A stretch of DNA of 64,000 nt from Bdellovibrio bacteriovorus (lineage in GTDB: Bacteria > Bdellovibrionota > Bdellovibrionia > Bdellovibrionales > Bdellovibrionaceae). Within the stretch, counting starts at the first letter, position 1; each line of letters opens with the position of its first letter. The stretch covers positions 237,491 to 301,490 of the forward strand of contig NZ_LUKD01000008.1 in the NCBI RefSeq assembly GCF_001592745.1. Direction: 5' to 3'. This document shows positions 1-9,100 of this stretch, piece by piece. The notes beneath the pieces were generated by a model. That model saw nothing but the letters and a program-made list of their open reading frames with translations. It was not told the DNA's origin and did not search any database. The position numbers were made by a program, and so were the translations under genes.

Positions 1-450
1 CGTGACGAAGTTTTGACGTTGCTCGTGAAAAGACATGCTTACCTGACGAAAGAATCTGAATTGGCTGAACAGCTTTACGCTCGTTCTTTGACATTCGGGA
101 ACTTGCAAGGTCAGTTTGAAACTTTGAAGAACCAAGTTCAAACGCGCGCGCAAATGACTCAAGGTGCGGGTCTGCAACGTGTTCAAGAGTTGGCGAAGTC
201 TGAACTGGAAGATTCAAAACAAGTCATGCAACGTCTTCGTATCGTGGAAGTAGAAATGATCCAACAAGTGGACTCTGCTTCGAAGTTCATCAAGAACGTA
301 GGAACGACGGAATCCAAAATGGGTTCGACGGGTTCAACGAACAAATATGCGATGAGCTTTGCAAATGACAAAGAAATCTGGTTCGACGAACTTTCTAACT
401 TCAAAGTAGACGTTAAAAAGGGCTGCGCGAAAGCCAGCGTGAAGGAGTAA
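1..450 (+). CDS. Hypothetical protein, 5' end outside window
   Basis: The reading frame is open from the first base of the window, so the gene very probably starts upstream; the TTG at 13 is only the first start-like codon. The visible 149 residues are rich in Gln, Glu, Lys and Leu and look helical or coiled-coil (for example the stretch around KSELEDSKQVMQRLR), followed by a C-terminal part that may be a small beta domain ending in KKGCAKASVKE. No family was recognised. It is followed after 3 bases by a VWA-domain lipoprotein, and the ribosome site of that gene lies inside the end of this one, so the two are probably cotranscribed. Confidence 0.6.
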   Translation, partial: RDEVLTLLVKRHAYLTKESELAEQLYARSLTFGNLQGQFETLKNQVQTRAQMTQGAGLQRVQELAKSELEDSKQVMQRLRIVEVEMIQQVDSASKFIKNVGTTESKMGSTGSTNKYAMSFANDKEIWFDELSNFKVDVKKGCAKASVKE

Positions 451-453
451 AGA

Positions 454-1464
454 ATGAAGTTCGTATCTAAAGCTCTTTGCTTCGTCGTTGCTTTTGGTGC
501 TTTGTCGGGATGTGGAAGTGATTCTCCAGATCTTATCGGTAAAGCCATCCTTAAAAACGAAGAGTTCCAAGAAAAACCAAAAGACTTTACGGTGTTCAAT
601 CCGAAGGTCGACATCCTTTTCGTGATCGATAGCTCAGGAAGTATGGCCGATGCGCAAGCGAACTTAAGCCGCAATGCTTATGCTTTTGCTGATGCGATCT
701 CGAAAGTATCTATCTTGGATTATCACATTGGTGTGATCACAACTGACATGGACGACTGCCGCAACCATTGCGGTAAGTTGGTAGGCCTTCCGACCTTCGT
801 TGAAAAAACAACGCCGAATCTAGTGACATCTTTGGCTCGTCGTATGGAAGTAGGTACAAACGGAAGTGCGTCTGAAGAGATGTTCGGCCCGGTTGTTGAA
901 GCGCTTTCTCCTTCTTTGGAAGTGGGCGCGAATATGGGCTTCTATCGTCAAGATGCGTTCTTGGCGGTGATCTTCATCACAGATGCGAAAGACCAATCTC
1001 GTTTTGCTCCTCAGGATTTCTTGCAAATTTTGACGACGAAAAAAGGGGATGCATCTCGTGTCTTGGGTTACGGAGTTATCCGTACGTTGGCGCAAGAAAA
1101 AGTCTGCGTAGCCTCCGAAGACCTGGATGAAAAATTGGAAGTTTTCCTAGAGTCCGTGGTGAATGGTGATAAAGCTCAGAAAAACATCTTGAGCCTTTGT
1201 TCTCCAGACTACGGTGTGAAACTTGCGGAGTTCGCGAAAGACATCGTAAAAAGAACGGCGGGGACAGTAAAACTAAGCCGTACCCCTGATGTGAAAACGA
1301 TCAAGGTTTCTTACGGTACCCAAGTGATCCCGAACAGTTTGACTGAAGGTTGGGTTTACGAGCCTTCGACAAATTCTATTCTGTTGTCAGAAGGAATTGT
1401 GTGGAATGTGCAAGGCCCTGGCGTAGGTCTGACGATCGACTTTGAAGCCATTGATATGGAATAG
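454..1464 (+). CDS. VWA-domain lipoprotein
   Basis: This 336-residue protein starts with a signal peptide ending in a lipobox (LSGC, Cys20), so it should be lipid-anchored in the cell envelope. From about residue 52 it carries a von Willebrand factor A fold: the MIDAS motif DSSGS is seen with D59, S61 and S63, and a further Asp-containing strand (VITTDMDD) follows. VWA domains bind a divalent metal and usually mediate protein contacts; the partner here is unknown. The C-terminal part (about residues 270-336) looks like an all-beta extension. The start ATG has a GGAGT ribosome site that overlaps the preceding stop codon. A hairpin terminator lies 30 bases downstream. Confidence 0.85.
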   Translation: MKFVSKALCFVVAFGALSGCGSDSPDLIGKAILKNEEFQEKPKDFTVFNPKVDILFVIDSSGSMADAQANLSRNAYAFADAISKVSILDYHIGVITTDMDDCRNHCGKLVGLPTFVEKTTPNLVTSLARRMEVGTNGSASEEMFGPVVEALSPSLEVGANMGFYRQDAFLAVIFITDAKDQSRFAPQDFLQILTTKKGDASRVLGYGVIRTLAQEKVCVASEDLDEKLEVFLESVVNGDKAQKNILSLCSPDYGVKLAEFAKDIVKRTAGTVKLSRTPDVKTIKVSYGTQVIPNSLTEGWVYEPSTNSILLSEGIVWNVQGPGVGLTIDFEAIDME

Positions 1465-1489
1465 TCGAAAATTCAAATTTCTCTAAAGA

Positions 1490-1517
1490 AAAAGGGCTTC
1501 GTCAGAAGCCCTTTTTT
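1490..1517. terminator. Bidirectional Rho-independent terminator
   Basis: A GGGCTTC / GAAGCCC stem with a GTCA loop is followed by six Ts on the plus strand and preceded by an A-run. It can therefore end both the VWA lipoprotein gene and the convergent small secreted-protein gene. Confidence 0.85.
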
Positions 1518-1529
1518 ATTTTCAAATTC

Positions 1530-1835
1530 TTAGTACAAATAAATCTCTGTCGGAGAAGCGTTGATATCGCGGTAGACGATACCCGTCACGGTATCGCCCT
1601 CTTTCACATTGCAAGATGTGATCACGCCAAAAGAGCTGACTTCATCGATATCCAAGGGGCACTGAAAGCTCGGGTTGAGCTGCCAATTGCCAGTCCAAGA
1701 CAGCTTCACACGGCATTGACCGTTGTTTGCGGGTTCAACGGATGCTGCTTTTGCGATCAATTGAGCTTCTAGTTGGTTGCAAGCAAAGGCGGGAGTTGCT
1801 GCAAAAATTGACAAAATAATCAGAGCTTTTTTCAA
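1530..1835 (-). CDS. Small secreted protein
   Basis: This 101-residue protein has a clear N-terminal signal peptide (about 18 residues, cleavage near AFA-CNQ). The mature part has four Cys (in ACNQ, GQCRV, FQCPL and TSCNV), which could form two disulfides. The rest looks beta-rich (VKLSWTGNW, DTVTGIVYRD), and I do not recognise a family. The start is TTG rather than ATG: it is preceded by AAGGAG with an 8-base gap, and no better start fits the signal peptide. It is a single gene convergent with the VWA gene and divergent from ppdK. A periplasmic or secreted location is inferred from the signal peptide alone. Confidence 0.75.
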   Translation of the reverse strand: MKKALIILSIFAATPAFACNQLEAQLIAKAASVEPANNGQCRVKLSWTGNWQLNPSFQCPLDIDEVSSFGVITSCNVKEGDTVTGIVYRDINASPTEIYLY

Positions 1836-2139
1836 GGGGATCTCCTTCTTTTGTGGGGTGTCGTCGGTTTACCACAAGGACGGCGCGATTTTCTTTAAGA
1901 TTGTGTCAGGCTCGATGTCGGTTTTAAAAACGCCTAAGTCCTTCATTTTTTAAGGGAATTCCTAAAGCATTTTAAACGGCTTGTGATTGAGCACTGGCTC
2001 TATAACTCAACGCGAAGTCTGACTAATATATTTCATTGATATTAAGGACTTAGAAGTGTTTTATACCTTAATATAGCTAGCTCAAAATATAAGTAGTTAG
2101 CCATAGATATTACTTCGTTACTTTTCTGGAGGGAGACTT
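1836..2139. promoter_or_regulatory. ppdK upstream region with inverted repeat
   Basis: About 300 bases without a gene separate two divergent genes. Near ppdK the region is AT-rich. It holds an inverted repeat ATATTAAGG (2039-2047) / CCTTAATAT (2066-2074) with an 18-base spacer, then the palindrome AGCTAGCT and a GGAGGGA ribosome site. The inverted repeat lies about 65-100 bases before the start codon, a plausible operator or promoter position. No clean -35/-10 pair was found. The part nearer 1836 shows no recognisable element. Confidence 0.4.
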
Positions 2140-4854
2140 ATGCACCAGAATGTAAACACGGCTGAAAAAGCCTCTTCAACATCTACGATTCCGCAGAAGT
2201 TCGTGTACTTCTTTGCTGCCGGCGAAGCCGAGGGCAATGCGGGAATGAAAAACATCTTGGGCGGTAAAGGGGCCAATCTTGCAGAGATGACGTCTTTGGG
2301 GATTCCTGTTCCTCCGGGCTTTACAATCTCGACAGAGATTTGCGCGCACTTCTATGAAGCGGGCGGCAAACTTCCAGAGTGGGTTCGTCCTGCCGTGACG
2401 GCCGCCATGGCGAAAGTGGAAGCGAAGATCGGTAAAAAATTTGGTGATGTGAACAATCCACTTCTAGTCTCTGTTCGTTCAGGTGCTCGCGCCTCTATGC
2501 CGGGGATGATGGATACAATCTTGAACTTGGGATTGAATGACCAAACGGTGGAAGGCTTAGCGAAGTCTTCAAACAATCCACGTTTTGCTTGGGATTCTTA
2601 CCGTCGCTTTATCCAAATGTACTCTGACGTGGTGATGGGTATGAACTCCTCTCTTCTTGAAGTGACTTTGGAAGACATGAAAGAAGACAAGCACTACAAG
2701 GCAGACACAGAGCTGACTGTTGATGACTTGAAACTTCTTGTTAAAAAATTCAAAGAGCTTGTTCATCAAATGACAGGTCAGTCTTTCCCAACAGATCCTT
2801 GGGAACAATTGTGGGGCGCAGTTTCTGCGGTATTCCACTCTTGGAATACTCCACGCGCGATTACTTACCGCGAACTTCACAGCATCCCAGCTTCCTGGGG
2901 TACAGCCGTGAATGTTCAATCCATGGTCTTTGGGAACATGGGGGATGATTCTGCAACGGGCGTGGCGTTCACGCGCAATCCTTCTACGGGTGAAAAAGCT
3001 TTCTACGGTGAATTCTTGATCAATGCCCAAGGTGAAGACGTTGTTGCGGGGATCCGTACGCCACAGCCTATCACTAAGATTGCGGCTCAAGGCTCAGGCA
3101 TGAAGTCTTTGGAAGAAGCTCTTCCTCAAGCTTACAGCCAGCTTGTCGACATTTACAAAAAACTAGAAGCTCACTATCGCGATATGCAAGATATTGAGTT
3201 CACAATCGAGCGTGGCGTTCTTTGGATGCTACAAACTCGTAACGGAAAGCGTACGGCGGCGGCGGCATTGAAAATCGCTTGCGATATGATCGATGAAAAG
3301 TTGATCAATCAAGATGAAGCTTTATTGCGCCTAGATCCAGGTGCTTTGGATCAACTTCTGCATCCAACTCTAGACCCTAAAGCGCAGAAAACTCTTTTGG
3401 CGAAAGGTTTGCCAGCGTCTCCAGGAGGCGTGAATGGTCAAATCGTATTTACTTCTGAAGAAGCTGTTGAATGGAAAGAACAAGGAAAGAAAGTCATCCT
3501 TGTTCGCGTTGAGACGTCTCCAGAAGACATTGCTGGTATGGTTGCCGCGCAAGGTATCTTCACGACTCGTGGAGGTATGACATCTCACGCGGCGGTAGTA
3601 GCTCGTGGTATGGGTAAATGCTGTGTGGCGGGTTGTGGTGAAGTGGAAGTCGACTACCGCACGGAAACTATGAAGGTGAAAGGCTACGTTCTTAAAAAGG
3701 GCGATGTGATCACTTTGGATGGTTCTACGGGTGAAGTGTACTTGGGTGAGGTAAAAACTATCGAGCCAAAACTTGATGGCAACTTCGAGCGCATCATGAA
3801 AATCGCTGACCAAGTTCGTAAATTGAAAGTTCGCACGAACGCGGATACTCCGAAAGACGCTCAAACAGCGCGTAACTTCGGTGCCGAAGGTATCGGTCTT
3901 TGCCGTACAGAGCACATGTTCTTCGGTGCGGACCGTATCGATGCCGTTCGTGAAATGATTATCGCGGATAATAAATCAGACCGTGAAAAAGCCTTGGTTA
4001 AACTGCTGCCCATGCAACGTGATGACTTCTATCAGTTGTTTAAGATCATGGACGGTTTGCCAGTGACGATTCGTTTGTTGGATCCACCTCTTCATGAGTT
4101 CGTGCCTCACACAGACGAAGAAACTAAAGAATTGGCAAAACGTTTGGGCACGGACTACGAACGTCTTCGCGCGAAAGTAAAATCTTTGCACGAGTTCAAT
4201 CCGATGTTGGGTCACCGTGGTTGCCGCTTGGCGATCACGTTCCCAGAGATTTATCAAATGCAAGTGCGCGCGATTGCGGAAGCGGCTTGTATGTTGATTG
4301 GTGAAGGTAAAAAACTTGTTCCTGAAATCATGATCCCCCTTGTGGCGACGGATAAGGAATTGGACATCCTTCGTGTATCGGCGATCAACGAAGTGAAGAA
4401 AGTACAGCAAGAAAAGGGTGTGAAGTTCGACTATCTAGTAGGAACTATGATCGAGCTTCCACGTGCCGCTATCACAGCAGATGCGATCGCTGAATACGCG
4501 GACTTCTTCAGTTTCGGTACGAATGACTTAACTCAAACGACATTGGGTCTTTCTCGCGATGACTCCGGTCGCTTCTTGGGTTCATATGTTTCTTCCGGCA
4601 TCTTGCCTAAAGATCCATTCATGTCGATCGATCAAACGGGCGTAGGTTCGTTGGTGAAGATGGGAACAGAGTTGGGCCGTCGTACGAAGCCAGACTTGAA
4701 AGTCGGCGTGTGCGGTGAGCACGGTGGTGATCCAGAATCTATCGAGTTCTTCCACAAGGTTGGACTTGATTACGTCTCTTGCTCTCCATTCCGTGTCCCC
4801 ATCGCGCGCCTAGCCGCAGCTCGCGCCGCCCTTTTAGGAAAGAAACTCCATTAA
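2140..4854 (+). CDS. ppdK: Pyruvate, phosphate dikinase
   Basis: This cytoplasmic enzyme interconverts pyruvate, ATP and phosphate with phosphoenolpyruvate, AMP and pyrophosphate, linking pyruvate to gluconeogenesis. At 904 residues it has the usual length for the family. The N-terminal ATP-grasp domain starts with GGKGANLAEM. The swivelling phosphohistidine domain has GGMTSHAAVVARG with catalytic His near residue 483. The C-terminal PEP/pyruvate barrel has GAEGIGLCRTEHMFF, FSFGTNDLTQ and GVCGEHGGDP with the catalytic Cys near 858. The start ATG follows GGAGGGA. It is a single-gene unit with its own terminator downstream and an inverted repeat upstream. For an amino-acid-fed predator, making PEP from pyruvate is a sensible role (inference). 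Confidence 0.97.
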   Translation: MHQNVNTAEKASSTSTIPQKFVYFFAAGEAEGNAGMKNILGGKGANLAEMTSLGIPVPPGFTISTEICAHFYEAGGKLPEWVRPAVTAAMAKVEAKIGKKFGDVNNPLLVSVRSGARASMPGMMDTILNLGLNDQTVEGLAKSSNNPRFAWDSYRRFIQMYSDVVMGMNSSLLEVTLEDMKEDKHYKADTELTVDDLKLLVKKFKELVHQMTGQSFPTDPWEQLWGAVSAVFHSWNTPRAITYRELHSIPASWGTAVNVQSMVFGNMGDDSATGVAFTRNPSTGEKAFYGEFLINAQGEDVVAGIRTPQPITKIAAQGSGMKSLEEALPQAYSQLVDIYKKLEAHYRDMQDIEFTIERGVLWMLQTRNGKRTAAAALKIACDMIDEKLINQDEALLRLDPGALDQLLHPTLDPKAQKTLLAKGLPASPGGVNGQIVFTSEEAVEWKEQGKKVILVRVETSPEDIAGMVAAQGIFTTRGGMTSHAAVVARGMGKCCVAGCGEVEVDYRTETMKVKGYVLKKGDVITLDGSTGEVYLGEVKTIEPKLDGNFERIMKIADQVRKLKVRTNADTPKDAQTARNFGAEGIGLCRTEHMFFGADRIDAVREMIIADNKSDREKALVKLLPMQRDDFYQLFKIMDGLPVTIRLLDPPLHEFVPHTDEETKELAKRLGTDYERLRAKVKSLHEFNPMLGHRGCRLAITFPEIYQMQVRAIAEAACMLIGEGKKLVPEIMIPLVATDKELDILRVSAINEVKKVQQEKGVKFDYLVGTMIELPRAAITADAIAEYADFFSFGTNDLTQTTLGLSRDDSGRFLGSYVSSGILPKDPFMSIDQTGVGSLVKMGTELGRRTKPDLKVGVCGEHGGDPESIEFFHKVGLDYVSCSPFRVPIARLAAARAALLGKKLH

Positions 4855-4932
4855 GGTGCCTGCTTCTTTTTTGGGTCTACGCTGCAGCATTGTTGCGGGG
4901 CCCTTAAGAAGTACGGAATGTTTTTAAATAAG

Positions 4933-4966
4933 AAAAAGCCGCTTTCAACGAGCGGCTTTTTTATTT
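4933..4966. terminator. Terminator after ppdK
   Basis: An 11-bp stem AAAAAGCCGCT / AGCGGCTTTTT with a 7-base loop ends in a T-run. The A-run on the left makes it usable on the minus strand too, for the small broken reading frame at 5002-5121. Confidence 0.85.
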
Positions 4967-5001
4967 GATGGCTCAGAGATCTTGAGCTCTGAGGATTTCA
5001 T

Positions 5002-5121
5002 TTACTTTGTGAAGTAAGTGACTAGGATCGCAAAGATCATCGTTGAGAAAAGAATCTTGAACGCGATTTCGCCATTAGAAACTCGCGGTCGTTATTCAGT
5101 TTCAGTTTTTTTGTACTGCAT
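5002..5121 (-). pseudogene. Small membrane-peptide frame with internal stop
   Basis: A strong ribosome site AGGAGG (5126-5131) stands 4 bases before an ATG on the minus strand. The frame reads MQYKKTETE, then TAA (5092-5094). It then continues in the same frame for 29 codons to a second TAA, ending with one hydrophobic segment (FKILFSTMIFAILVTYF) and a terminal Lys. Without the internal stop it would be a 39-residue single-span membrane protein. The ribosome site, the in-frame membrane segment and a terminator just downstream suggest a real small gene broken by one nonsense change, a sequencing error, or a strain-specific null allele. A 9-residue product alone seems unlikely. Confidence 0.45.
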
Positions 5122-5131
5122 AGGTCCTCCT

Positions 5132-5409
5132 GAATATGAAGGTACTCTTGAATATCTTAAGGCCGAGTTAAAAGACGGATCTTCGCTATAAATTTATCGT
5201 AAAAACCCTGTTTCACTCTGAGACGGCTGTTCCGTCAGTGACACTTTAGGGGATGCCCTTTGTCGGCACTGTCAAAGCTGCAGACAGATTTAGGGTGTCT
5301 CACATTGATTCCACACTTAGTTAAGTTCATAGAATCAGGCGGGAAGTCGCCGTGCCAGTGTTCTTGGCAGACCCCTTGCTCTTACCTTAGTCATCAAGGA
5401 AAAAAATAT
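5132..5409. other. Intergenic region before repeat lipoprotein
   Basis: Roughly 280 bases hold no convincing gene. A short hairpin GACGG / CCGTC (5222-5236) is present. The motif GTGACACTTTAGGGGATG (5238-5255) closely resembles one at 39338-39354 upstream of an L,D-transpeptidase gene. An open frame runs through 5260-5409 into the lipoprotein, but it lacks a ribosome site and the signal peptide begins only at 5410. Confidence 0.35.
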
Positions 5410-5931
5410 ATGAAAACAAACAATATCTTTTCGAAAATTTTTAAAGCCCTGGCTCTTGTTTCTTTGTCAGTGTTCCTAGTGAACTGTAGCAAGGACAACA
5501 AAAGCTCTACGACAAACACTGGTTACGTTATGCAAAATGGTATTTGCTATCAAAACGTAAACGGGCAGCTGATTCAGCAAGCAAATACTTCTCTTTGCTA
5601 TAACAGCGGAAATGGCTACGTGATGCAAAATGGTCTTTGCTACCAAAACATCAACGGACAGTTGATCCAACAAGCTAATACGTCTTTGTGCTACACAAAC
5701 ACAGGCAGTTACGTTTACCAAAACGGCATGTGTTACCAATACGTGAACGGACAATACATCCAGCAAGCAAACACGTCGCTTTGCTCTGGCTACAATACAG
5801 GTGGTTATACAACTCAAGTTTGTAACGGGTACCACACTGATGGTTACCAATGGGTGAACTGCGGTGTTCAATTTAACTGCTCTGGTTACACTTTGATGAA
5901 CCAGTCTGGTCAGATCACTCGCTGCCAATAG
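5410..5931 (+). CDS. Lipoprotein with three tandem 31-residue repeats
   Basis: This protein of 173 residues has a signal peptide and lipobox (FLVNC, then SKDNK). The mature part is three tandem repeats of 31 residues, each containing QNG-x-CYQ, NGQ-x-IQQANTSLC and a Gly/Asn/Tyr-rich link. The repeats start at 5521, 5614 and 5707, an exact 93-base period at DNA level. A Cys-rich tail (VCNGY, VNCGV, NCSGY, TRCQ) follows. Each repeat carries two Cys, so disulfides are likely after export. The family is not recognised; Gln/Asn/Tyr-rich repeats of this kind could be adhesive or structural, but this is a guess. The ATG at 5410 follows AAGGA and is the start that gives a signal peptide. Confidence 0.85.
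   Translation: MKTNNIFSKIFKALALVSLSVFLVNCSKDNKSSTTNTGYVMQNGICYQNVNGQLIQQANTSLCYNSGNGYVMQNGLCYQNINGQLIQQANTSLCYTNTGSYVYQNGMCYQYVNGQYIQQANTSLCSGYNTGGYTTQVCNGYHTDGYQWVNCGVQFNCSGYTLMNQSGQITRCQ
5521..5799 (+). repeat. Three direct repeats of 93 bp, coding
   Basis: Three copies, each exactly 93 bases apart (5521, 5614, 5707), lie inside the lipoprotein gene. The first two are nearly the same at protein level; the third is more diverged (YVYQNGMCYQYVNGQY). The period keeps the frame, so copy number could change by slippage without breaking the gene. Confidence 0.85.
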
Positions 5932-5957
5932 AACCTTGAACTTCCGAAAAGATATGC

Positions 5958-5990
5958 GGCGCACCACACATGGTGCGCCATTGTCTGTTT
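5958..5990 (+). terminator. Hairpin after repeat lipoprotein
   Basis: A perfect 9-bp stem GGCGCACCA / TGGTGCGCC with a CACA loop lies 27 bases after the stop codon. Only a weak T-rich tail follows, so termination is probable but not certain. Confidence 0.6.
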
Positions 5991-6103
5991 TGATATGCGT
6001 AAGAGCTAAGCAGATCTGATCCCTGAAGATATTGCGACGCGAAAAATACGCTCCCAACTCTGCCTAAGTTTTCAGCTTCCCTTCCTCTTTTGTAAGCCTG
6101 TTG

Positions 6104-6160
6104 TTGACATAGTTTCTAACTCTCGCGAGATTGAAATGGTCTTTGGTCTAGCTAGACCAA
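6104..6160 (+). promoter_or_regulatory. smc promoter region with two palindromes
   Basis: A consensus -35 box TTGACA lies at 6104-6109; the -10 expected 17 bases on is poor (GAGATT). Two perfect palindromes follow: TCTCGCGAGA (6121-6130) and the 18-base TTGGTCTAGCTAGACCAA (6143-6160), which ends 23 bases before the smc start codon. They look like operator sites overlapping or just after the promoter. The regulator is unknown. Confidence 0.5.
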
Positions 6161-6183
6161 GGGCGGTATGAGGGGAATGTTTC

Positions 6184-9100
6184 GTGAGAATCAAAAAAAT
6201 TGAACTGATTGGTTTTAAGTCATTTAAAGATCGCACCGTCATTCACTTTGATGCTGGTATCACTGGTATCGTGGGTCCGAATGGTTGCGGTAAATCCAAT
6301 ATCGTCGATGCCCTCATGTGGGTTATGGGTGAAATGTCTGCGAAAGATCTTCGTGGATCGCAAATGACTGACGTTATCTTCGGTGGTGCCGAAGGTTATG
6401 CTCCACTAGGTATGTGTGAAGTGTCTTTGACGCTTGAAAATGACGGTGGCGCTTTCCCAGCTAAATACATCAAACACACTGAGATCATGGTGACTCGTCG
6501 TCTTCACAGAAATGGTGAAGGGGAGTACTTCATCAATAAAGAACCTGCACGTTTGAAAGACGTGCAAGAGATCTTTATGGATACGGGTGCGGGCTCTAAA
6601 GGTTTCTCTATCATCGCTCAAGGTATGATCGGTAAGATCATCACCGCGAAACCTGAAGATCGTCGTATGCTTATCGAAGAAGCTGCCGGTATTACGAAGT
6701 TCAAAGCTCGTAAGAAAGAATCTCAACGTAAACTTCAGGCAACAGACCAAAACTTGGTGCGTTTGCAAGACATCATCGGAGAGTTGAAACGCCAAATCGA
6801 TTCTTTGCAAAGACAAGCACAGCGTGCTGAGCGCTATCGCAACATCAAAAACCAAATCGAGGATTTGGATCTTTGGTTGTCTTCAGCTCAATACATCGAG
6901 TTGAAACGTGCGGCAGATGAAGCTCAAGCGATCTTCAATGAAGCGCAAAGCATGGAAGTCGAAGGTGAAACAAACCTTTCGACTCTTCAAGGTCAGTTGG
7001 AAGTTCTAAAATTGCAAATTCTTGAAAAAGAAAAGGCAGTAGAAGAACAACAAAACGAATTCTACACAAAGCAGTCTTCTGTTCAGAAAAAAGAGATGGA
7101 GATCCAAGAGCTTCGTTTCGAAATCGAACAGGCTCGCCGTAACGAACAAATGACAGGTACGATCTTGCAAGAACAGCAAGCTCGCCAGGAGCTTTTGGCT
7201 CGTGATAAAGCGCAACTTGAAGCGCAAGTGGCAGAACTGAAAGAAGAGTCGGAGTCTTTGACGGCGGCCTTCACAGAGAAAAACGACATCTACCAAAACT
7301 TCAACTCTCGCATTGCGGAAGTCGATGAAGAGTTGACGACGAAACGTCGTGAATTGTTCGCGGTCGGTCAGTCCGAATCTTCTTTGGATGCTCGCGTGAA
7401 TTCATTGTCAGCACAAATCGCTGATTTGACAGAGCGCCAAGATAACGAACAACAAGTCGTGAACGAACTTCGCGAAAAACAAGTTGAGTTCGAAGCTCGT
7501 CGTAAAAAAGTATTCGGTGAGCTTGAAAAAGAACGCCAAATGCAATTGGACTTGGCTTCTGACGTAGACTCATTTGAAGCGAACAAAAAGATCCTGACAG
7601 AATCTGTGGCCGAGAAAAAAGCGGAAGTGGAGTCCTTCAAAGATTCTTTGAATGAAGTGGCTTCTCGCTTGTACGGTCTAGAGAACTTGCAAAACAACTT
7701 CGAGGGTTTCCAAGAAGGTGTGAAGCAAGTCATGCTATGGCAGAAAACTCGCACTCAAGAGTTGATGGCCGATGGTTCTGTAGTCACTCACTTCCAACCG
7801 GTTTCTGAGGTTGTTGAAGTTCCTGCAGAATACGAAGTGGCGATGGAAGCAGCATTGGGTTCACGCCTGCAAATGCTTCTTTCTTCAGATGCGAATATCG
7901 CGGTAGACGCGGTTACACATCTTAAAGAACAAAAATCAGGTCGCTCTAGCTTCCTATCTGCTAACGACAAAGGTTTGACGTTCAACCGTTCTGAAGCCCC
8001 TGTGGGTGAAGACGGTGTTCAAGCCATCCTTAAAGATGTTGTTCAAGCCGCTGATAAATTTAAAAACACAGTGACTTATATGTTGGACGGAGTTGCGATT
8101 GTTGACTCTATCCGCACGGCTTTGAATCTTCGTGCAAAATACGAAGGCTGGACATTCGTGACTCTTGACGGGGACACGTTGACAGCGGACGGAGTTTTGA
8201 CGGGTGGTTCTTCTGAATCTGCGGATTCAGGTGTTTTGAAACGCCGTCGTGAAATCAAAGAATTGTCAGAGAAAAAAGACGAATTCGCCGGCAAGTTGCA
8301 ATTGGCTCAAATGGTTTTGAAAAAGACAGAAGAGCAATTGGCAAATGTCTTGAATGATTTCGAAGGTGCGCAAAAACGTAAGATCGATCAAGAGATCAAA
8401 GTTACGGAGCTAAGAAAAGACCTCGAGCGCGCCGAAAACGAATTGGTAAACGCCCAAACAGCGGTAGAACGCCAAGAGCGCGAGCTTAAGAAAATCACAG
8501 AGCAAGTGGAACTTCAGGAACAAAAACTTGAAGAGTTGAACGAAGCTTTGATTGAAGCTCGTGAGAAGAAAGTTCTTCTTGAAGGTGAAGTTGAGTCTTT
8601 GAATACAGAGTTGAACTCAACTCGTACGGGCTTTGATGGCTTGCAAGCAGAAGTGACAGATCTTCAAGTGAAGTCGGCTTCTAAAACGCAAGAATACACA
8701 GGCGTTCTAAGACAGCTTGAGATGGTTTCTAAATCTTTGAGCGATCTGGATACTCAGCTAGCTCGCATGAGCGAAGAAGCTGAAGGTTACAACTCTCAGA
8801 TGACTGAGAGCCAAGTGACTTTGGAAGAAAAGAAAATCGAATTTGAACGTCTTTTGACAGAAGTAGAGACTTTGAAACTTCAAGTGTCTCGCACAAAAGA
8901 TGAATACGAAGTGATGTCTGAATCTGCACGCACGATCGAAGAAGAAGCAATGTCTTCTCAACGTGCGCGTAACGAAAGACAGCACAAAATGAACGACTCT
9001 CAACTAAAACTTGAGCAGGCGAAGATGAAAGAGCAGTACCTCATTGATTCTATTCGTGAGCGCTACATGCTAAATCTTCCGGACGTTGTTGAAAAATACG

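Noticed and set aside
183..674. Minus-strand open frames over the first genes
   Set aside because: They oppose well-supported genes with good ribosome sites and show Ser/Phe/Arg-rich shadow composition.
3370..3915. 181-codon minus-strand frame opposite ppdK
   Set aside because: Shadow of conserved ppdK codons; no ribosome site or recognisable domain.
5260..5409. N-terminal extension of the repeat lipoprotein
   Set aside because: No ribosome site, and the signal peptide with lipobox begins at the ATG at 5410.
5521..5799. CRISPR-like array from regular 93-base repeats
   Set aside because: The repeats are in frame, translated as 31-residue units within a lipoprotein, have no unique spacers and no cas genes nearby.
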